From CAZFNU01 sp964520445 (GTDB taxonomy: Bacteria; Patescibacteriota; Minisyncoccia; UBA6257; JAKLIH01): a DNA stretch of 12,298 bases. Below the pieces are notes generated by a model. It saw only the letters and a program-made list of their open reading frames with translations, was not told the DNA's origin and searched no databases. The DNA is taken from NCBI GenBank assembly GCA_964520445.1, contig CAZFNU010000022.1:1-12298 (forward strand). The letters run 5' to 3'. The number at the start of each line of letters is the position of its first letter. Positions within the stretch are counted from its first letter, which is position 1. This document shows, one piece after another, positions 7,456 through 12,298 of this stretch. The translations under genes and the position numbers were made by a program.

Positions 7456-7526
7456 GCGAGAGTAGCACAATGGTAGTGCGCTAGCCTTCCAAGCTAGGTA
7501 CGCGGGTTCGATTCCCGTCTCTCGCT
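7456..7526 (+). tRNA. tRNA-Gly (anticodon TCC)
   Basis: The acceptor stem GCGAGAG (7456-7462) pairs with CTCTCGC (7519-7525), and T7526 is the discriminator base. The anticodon stem CTAGC/GCTAG encloses loop CTTCCAA, with anticodon TCC at 7488-7490, reading GGA/GGG. The T arm is 7502-7518 with loop TTCGATT and one G-T pair. CCA is not encoded. It is an ordinary glycine tRNA, not a TGA-reading one. It abuts the uppP stop codon and lies 23 bp before the ABC ATPase start. Confidence 0.95.
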
Positions 7527-7549
7527 CTTCTAAAAAATTAATTAATTTT

Positions 7550-8527
7550 ATGGAAAATATAGAAAACAATTTAGCAATCAAAGTAGAAGAGTTAACTAAA
7601 AGATTTCCTAGAACTTTAGCTGTTGATAAGGCTACGTTTAATGTGAAAAAAGGAGAGATCTTTGGATTCCTTGGACCTAATGGCGCCGGGAAAACTACTA
7701 CTATAAATATGCTATGTACTTTATTAGCTCCTAGTAGCGGACAAGCTGTTGTTAATGGGTTTGATGTTATTAAAGAAGCCCAGGAAGTCAGAAGGTCTAT
7801 TGGTATTGTATTCCAAGAAACTACTTTAGATAATCATCTAACTGTTGAAGAAAATCTATATTTGCATGCCAAACTTTATGGTTTAACTAAAAACCAGTTT
7901 CGTAAAAAACTATATCCAGTATTAAAATTATTGGAGTTAGAAGACAAGAAATATTCTCCGGTACATCAATTATCTGGGGGAACTAGAAGAAGAGTAGAGA
8001 TGGCTCGAGTTTTTATTCATGAACCACAGATATTGTTCTTAGACGAACCTACAGTAGGATTAGACGCTCAAACAAAGAATAAAATATGGGACTATTTAAT
8101 GAAAATGCGAAAAGAGTATGGGACTACTATATTCTTAACTACTCAATATATTAATGAAGCTGAGATCTGTGATCGTATTGCTATCATAGATTATGGGGAG
8201 ATTGTAGCTTGTGATACTCCTGATAATTTAAAGAAAATGATCAGTACTGATTTAATTGAATTAAAAACTAGGGATAATCAGTCAGCTTTAGTAGAATTAA
8301 AAAATAATTTTCCTGATTTATCGATACGACAATTAGGTAAAAATATTTTAATTGAAGCAGAAGATGGAGAGACTTTAGTACCACAAATCATTGAGAAATC
8401 AGCTATCAAGATCCTATCAATTAATTTACAAAAACCAACATTAGAAGATATCTTTTTAGAATTAACTGGGCGACAAATTAGAGACATGGGTAAAGAAAAT
8501 GGAAAAACTATTAAACATATAATTTAA
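7550..8527 (+). CDS. ABC exporter ATP-binding protein, DrrA-like
   Basis: This is a 325-residue nucleotide-binding subunit. Walker A is GPNGAGKTT (42-50), the Q-loop Gln is at 89 (GIVFQETT), the signature is LSGGTRRRVEMAR (141-153), Walker B is ILFLDEPTVGLD (161-172), and the switch region is LTTQYINEAE (196-205). The usual switch His is Gln199, as is common in the DrrA (daunorubicin resistance) subfamily. The C-terminal extension ending PTLEDIFLELTGR (296-308) is also typical of DrrA. It powers export by the ABC-2 permease encoded 9 bp downstream. The substrate is unknown; drugs, lipids or envelope glycans are all possible. The only Trp is TGG. No promoter fits in the 23 bp after tRNA-Gly, so it is probably transcribed together with the tRNA. 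Confidence 0.93.
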   Translation: MENIENNLAIKVEELTKRFPRTLAVDKATFNVKKGEIFGFLGPNGAGKTTTINMLCTLLAPSSGQAVVNGFDVIKEAQEVRRSIGIVFQETTLDNHLTVEENLYLHAKLYGLTKNQFRKKLYPVLKLLELEDKKYSPVHQLSGGTRRRVEMARVFIHEPQILFLDEPTVGLDAQTKNKIWDYLMKMRKEYGTTIFLTTQYINEAEICDRIAIIDYGEIVACDTPDNLKKMISTDLIELKTRDNQSALVELKNNFPDLSIRQLGKNILIEAEDGETLVPQIIEKSAIKILSINLQKPTLEDIFLELTGRQIRDMGKENGKTIKHII

Positions 8528-8536
8528 TTATATAAT

Positions 8537-9388
8537 ATGTTCAAAAAATACATAACAAAAGAATGACAAGCAATTAATATTATATGGCAAAGGGAATTGT
8601 TATTATTCTGGAGGAATAAAATTAAAGTATTCACGTCGGTGTTCTTACCTTTTATTTTAGTATTAATTATGGGTAAGGGAATGTCAGCTATGTTACCTAA
8701 CCAAATTCTAGGTTTTGATTTTTCTCATTTCTTTTATTCTGGAGTTTTAGTTTTAGCCGTAGTTATGGCCGTATTTGATTCAGCTATCTCTATTGTTTGA
8801 GATAGAGAATTTGGTTTTATGAGAGAAATATTAGTAGCCCCTATTTCTAAAACCGAAATAGCTTTAGGAAAAATGTTAGGAGCAGTAAGTAGGGGATTAA
8901 TTCAGGGTTTATTAATATTAGCCGTGGCTCCATTTTTAGACATATCTTTATCCACTTCTACTGTAGGGCTATGTTTATTATTTATTATTTTAGTTTCTAT
9001 TGGTATGGCCGGTTTGGGAATGATTATTTCTAGTCACATATCAAGAATGGAAACTTTTTCATTGTTAATGCAGTTTGTTATCTCTCCTTTGATTTTTCTT
9101 TCGGGAGCTTTTTTCCCCATAGAAAAAATTCCTTTATGAATGCAAACAATTAGTCATTTTAATCCGTTGTTTTATGCTCTGAATGGGTTAAGGTACATTT
9201 TAGGAGGAAAATTTGTATCTCCTGAATATACGCATTTAATTTATTATAATTTTAATTTCTCTTTACTAGTCATATTTGTCTTTGCCTTGATGGGATTTAT
9301 AGGGGCCCTTATGGTATTCAATAAATTTTCTATTTTTAATATGTTTTCTAAAAAATCGGAAGAATATGAAGAAAAAGAGAGAAATTAG
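8537..9388 (+). CDS. ABC-2 type permease, DrrB-like
   Basis: This 283-residue membrane protein pairs with the upstream ATPase (9-bp gap). The N-terminus has the family's cytoplasmic RELLLFWRNK motif before the first helix. About six hydrophobic segments follow, with the conserved loop VWDREFGFMREILVAPISKTEIALGK and, near the end, SGAFFPIEKIPLWMQ with NPLFYALNGLRYI, both standard for ABC-2/DrrB permeases. TGA encodes Trp at residues 10, 88 and 201; two further Trp are TGG. The C-terminus is a charged tail (KKSEEYEEKERN) in the cytosol. The stop is TAG. No terminator follows; the next gene's promoter begins 7 bp later. Confidence 0.94.
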
Positions 9389-9395
9389 GCTAGGC

Positions 9396-9424
9396 TTGAC
9401 AATTTTATAGAAGTATGATATAAT
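9396..9424 (+). promoter_or_regulatory. Full-consensus promoter of the large surface protein
   Basis: A perfect -35 TTGACA (9396-9401) is followed by a 17-bp spacer, an extended -10 TGA (9416-9418) and a perfect -10 TATAAT (9419-9424). The start of transcription would be near 9431, with a ~43-base AT-rich leader lacking a Shine-Dalgarno. It is the strongest promoter in the window by match to consensus. Confidence 0.9.
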
Positions 9425-9473
9425 AGAAGCATATTAACAAATCGCTAAATTAATCAATATTTAAACATTAAAT

Positions 9474-12122
9474 ATGACTATTTTTAATATGTTTAGTAAA
9501 AACAAGGTCAAAATTACTATATTAATAGCAATCTCTATGTTAGCTATTGGATTCTTTTATGGTGTCTTATCTGCTAAACCAGCAGAGGCTGCTGTATGTG
9601 ATGTAAGAATCAATAGCCCATTAGATGGAACTACTGTTAGTGCAGATAGTTCTTTACCTATTAGTGTATATATGGATTGTAGTTCTCCTTATAGAATCTA
9701 CAAGTTTCAATATGCTATTAATAGTGTTACTATTAGTTCTAGTAAATATTCTCATGTACCTGCTATTTCCATAGATTATGGTAATACTTCTTTACCAGCT
9801 ATTCCTGCTAGTGCGATAAAAACTATAGCAGATAAAATACCAGGGCAATATGCTTCATTAGTGGTTACTTTTTTTGCTTGTACTAATGATAATATAGAAA
9901 AAGGAACTTGTGGAAGTAATTACATAGCTATAGACAAAAGTGTAGCTATCAAATTTCCTGTAAAAGCAACTCCACCAACTACTAACCCAGAATTAAAAGC
10001 CTGATGCGCTGCTTCACCTAATCCAGCACAAATTGGAGAAACAGTATTATATACAGGTTATGCTTCAGGGGGTAGTGGTTCATATACTTATTCTTGATCT
10101 GGAGCTATTTCTGGGGCATCTTATAGAATATCCAAAAGTTTTTCACAAGCCGGTGATTATACCGCTTATTTAGTTGTAAAAGATAGCAATGGAAACCAAA
10201 AACAAACATCTTGTTATACTACAGTAAAACAAGCTACAATCCCAACTCCTACTTTACAAGTTTCTTGTTATGCTTCACCTAATCCAGCACAAACATGTGA
10301 TATCGTAAGATTCACAGCTACTGCTTCAGGAGGTAAGGGTACATACAGATATTCTTGATCTGGAGCTATTTCTGGATCAACTCAAAGTGTTTCTAAAAAC
10401 TTTCCTCAAGCAGGTAGTTATGTAGCTTATATATTAGTTAGCGATGATGATGGTAATCAAAAACAAGCTTCATGTTCTGTTCTTGTAAACCAACAACAAA
10501 ATCCTGTAACTAGATATTCTTGTGATACATCAACTCGTCAATGTTATTATGACGAGAATGGATGATATACATCATTATCTTCTTGTAATTTAAGTTGCCA
10601 ACCAACACAGCCACCTGTATATGGATACAACTGTAATAGTTCTACTGGACAATGTACATATGCTCAAAATGGTAGTTATAGCACATTAGCTGCCTGTCAA
10701 AGTGCTTGTCAATTACCTAGCCCACAATATGGATATAATTGTAATATTTCTAGTAAACAATGTTCTTATGCCCAAAATGGTAGTTATAGCACATTAGCTG
10801 CTTGTCAGGCTGTTTGTGATCCTGTAATACCTACTACTAAATATTCTTGTAATCAATTAACATATCAATGTGTTACTGATACTAATGGCGCATATACAGA
10901 TTTAAATACATGTCAAAATAATTGTAAGACACCAACAACTAGATACTCTTGTAATTCATCTACATGACAATGTATTCCAGATTCAAATGGTGCGTATACA
11001 GACTTAAATATCTGTCAATCATCTTGTAGACAAACTATTAATCCTCCAACAGTTATTATTAATGCTAATCCATCAGTCATTGACAGAGGACAAACATCAA
11101 TTTTAACTTGATCTTCTAGTAACGCTAGTACTTGTACAGCTTACAGCAATTGAAGTGGGTATAAAAATCTATATGGACAAGAATCTGTAAATCCTTATCA
11201 AACATCAACTTATAGTATCACTTGCTACAACACTGCTGGAGCTTCAGCTACTGCTTCCACTGTTGTATCAGTAAGAGATTCTAGCCCAACAGTTGATATC
11301 ACTGTTTATCCTTCTACTATTTATAGAGGACAAACTGCTATGTTAAGCTGATCTTCTCAAAATGCTTATAACTGTCAGGGATCAAGTACTAATAATATTT
11401 GAACTGGGTATAAGAGTAATAGTGGATCAGAACAAACATCACCATCATATACAACTACCTATACTATTACCTGTCAAGGAAATAATGGAGGCACTGTATC
11501 TGATTGAGTTACTTTAAATGTTAATGATTCTACTTCTCAAACTTTAACCTTAAATAAATTAGGACGTAATTTATCAGGTGGAGACAATAGCTATAGAAAA
11601 GTTATTAGAGTTAGTGCCGGAGATGTAATAGAGTTCTACTTACAAGTAGATAATCTTACTGGATACCAATCTTTAAATACAACTATTATTGATACTTTGC
11701 CAGTTCAATTAAGTTACAGAGCAGGAACTACTAAAGTAGATAATGTCAGCTGACAAGATGGTATTACTTCTAGTGGATTAAATTTAGGGACATTAAATAG
11801 CGGGGGGAAGAGAGTTATTACTTTCCAAGCTATTGCTAACGCCTCTACTTACTTATTCACTGTCACTAATACTGCTAGTGTTAGATCAGATAATAACAGC
11901 TTAGTTACTGATTCTGCTACTGTTACCTATAGTGCTGTTGCAGGTGCTGCTACAGTTAATACAGGGCCTACTGAGACCATGTTAATGATCTTAGCTGGTA
12001 CATCATCTGTTACTGCAGGAGCTTGATACTTCTTAAAGAAAACTAAAAAAGGACAAGCTTTATGAGAAAAAGTACAAGACAGTGCTATTAAGAATCAAAT
12101 TAATAAGTTCAGAGTTAGATAA
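9474..12122 (+). CDS. Large modular surface protein (PKD-like, Cys-rich, Ig-like and DUF11-like modules)
   Basis: This 882-residue protein has a frame interrupted by 13 TGA codons, all read as Trp; no TGG is used. The order is: signal peptide (about 1-39, ending PAEA before AV); an N-terminal region with paired Cys (about 42-170); two PKD-like domains (about 178-253 and 265-341, both with YSWSGAISG); five Cys-rich repeats (about 347-519, first Cys of each at 350, 387, 423, 459, 493); two Ig-like domains (about 524-601 and 602-684) with TSILTWSSSNA or AMLSWSSQNA, the second Trp of the family pattern and a TYSITC or TYTITC strand; a DUF11-like domain (about 686-822) with GDVIEFYLQVDN and DTLPVQLSYRAGT; then NTGPTETM, a single membrane helix (about 833-853) and a Lys-rich cytoplasmic end. 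It is probably a cell-surface adhesin or attachment protein anchored by its C-terminal helix. The ligand is unknown. It forms its own unit with a consensus promoter and strong terminator. Confidence 0.92.
10008..10490 (+). repeat. Tandem duplication encoding two PKD-like domains
   Basis: Two units are offset by exactly 261 bp (87 codons). Identical stretches survive at the DNA level, for example 26 bases at 10089-10114 and 10350-10375 encoding YSWSGAISG, each containing a TGA codon, and about 20 bases around 10011 and 10272 encoding ASPNPAQ. Confidence 0.85.
10512..11030 (+). repeat. Five tandem Cys-rich repeats of 34-37 codons
   Basis: Each unit follows Y-x-C-N/D-x5-QC-x4-NG-x-Y-x-L-x2-C-x3-C, giving four Cys that probably form two disulfides outside the cell. 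Units 2 and 3 share a 29-base identical block (10665-10693 and 10773-10801, offset 108 bp), marking a recent duplication. Units 4 and 5 are more diverged. Confidence 0.88.
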
Positions 12123-12143
12123 TTAATTTACTAATTCCAGGTT

Positions 12144-12183
12144 AAAACAAAAACACTCCATAGTAATATGGGGTGTTTTTGTT
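12144..12183. terminator. Two-way terminator between convergent genes
   Basis: Bases 12146-12162 pair with 12167-12183 (17 bp, one T-G wobble, 4-base loop). The left arm begins with an A-rich run and the right arm ends in a T-rich run, so it can end transcripts from both directions. It lies between the surface protein stop and the stop of the minus-strand gene, which is 1 bp from the hairpin. Confidence 0.9.
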
Positions 12184-12184
12184 A

Positions 12185-12298
12185 TTATCTTATTTTTAAC
12201 TCTGAGTTTTTATAGGTTATATTCAATGGTTTAATTATTACTTCTTTTTTTCCTTTTTTAATATATCCTGATTTTAATGCTTTGAATTTTAATTTATT
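12185..12298 (-). CDS. C-terminal end of a minus-strand gene (partial, unknown)
   Basis: On the minus strand an open frame enters from the right edge and ends at TAA (12187-12185), giving 37 visible residues. They are Lys-rich and look like alternating short strands: FKALKSGYIKKGKKEV, then IIKPLNITYKNSELKIR. No Trp or TGA falls in this piece. I do not recognise the family. The adjacent two-way terminator and the lack of any plausible plus-strand frame support it as the end of a convergent gene. Confidence 0.6.
   Translation of the reverse strand, partial: NKLKFKALKSGYIKKGKKEVIIKPLNITYKNSELKIR

Noticed and set aside
8144..8152. Gln in place of the ABC switch-region His (TTQY) as a sign of an inactive ATPase
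   Set aside because: Gln at this position is common in the DrrA subfamily; Walker A, Walker B and the signature are intact.
10512..11030. Repeats as a possible CRISPR-like array
   Set aside because: They are in-frame protein repeats with conserved Cys codons and no spacer structure.
1..12298. Reading TGA as stop and calling the fragments pseudogenes
   Set aside because: The breaks would hit nearly every gene, only ever at TGA, with frame always kept and conserved Trp positions restored. That is recoding, not decay.
1..12298. TGA as glycine, as in Gracilibacteria and Absconditabacteria
   Set aside because: Gly would replace conserved Trp in UppS, the solute-binding protein, Ig-like and ABC-2 permease motifs; the only glycine tRNA here has the ordinary TCC anticodon.

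Overview
The window comes from an AT-rich bacterial chromosome. The most likely source is a member of the Candidate Phyla Radiation (Patescibacteria). Three things suggest this: small two-helix VirB2/TrbC-like secreted proteins, an orphan membrane-anchored solute-binding protein, and a large surface protein built from PKD-like, Cys-rich and tryptophan-containing Ig-like modules. The assignment rests on gene content and is an inference.

The main result is that the window can only be read with TGA as tryptophan (a code-4 type assignment). With the standard code most genes break into pieces. With TGA read through, about 38 in-frame TGA codons appear in nine genes, and many fall on family-conserved Trp positions: the NRRW and YWPDF motifs of undecaprenyl diphosphate synthase, the TWEEL motif of the solute-binding protein, and the LTWSSSNA and YSWSG motifs of the surface protein. 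Trp is also encoded by about 16 TGG codons. No gene visible here needs TGA as its stop; all end in TAA or TAG. The CPR recoding I know of (Gracilibacteria, Absconditabacteria) is TGA to glycine, which does not fit these sites.

Layout. (1) 1-578: C-terminal part of a LamG-like surface protein, closed by a 12-bp perfect terminator hairpin. (2) 698-3703: tandem promoters, then a methyltransferase, a family-1 solute-binding protein and two pilin-like proteins, tightly spaced. (3) 3716-4243: a third pilin-like protein with its own promoter and terminator, probably well expressed. (4) 4247-4369: tRNA-Leu(TAG) with its own promoter. (5) 4373-5293: an unrecognised gene with its own promoter, the only canonical Shine-Dalgarno in the window, and a terminator. 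(6) 5303-7455: uppS, a methyltransferase and uppP, an undecaprenyl-carrier operon. (7) 7456-9388: tRNA-Gly(TCC) directly abutting the uppP stop, then a DrrA/DrrB-type ABC exporter. (8) 9396-12183: a consensus promoter, an 882-residue modular surface protein and a two-way terminator. (9) 12185-12298: the end of a convergent minus-strand gene.

The theme is the cell envelope: lipid-carrier synthesis and recycling, an exporter, secreted pilin-like subunits and surface adhesin-like proteins. Promoters are very uniform (TTG box, 17-18 bp spacing, TGn-extended -10 box). Almost all start codons lack a Shine-Dalgarno and sit behind AT-rich leaders.
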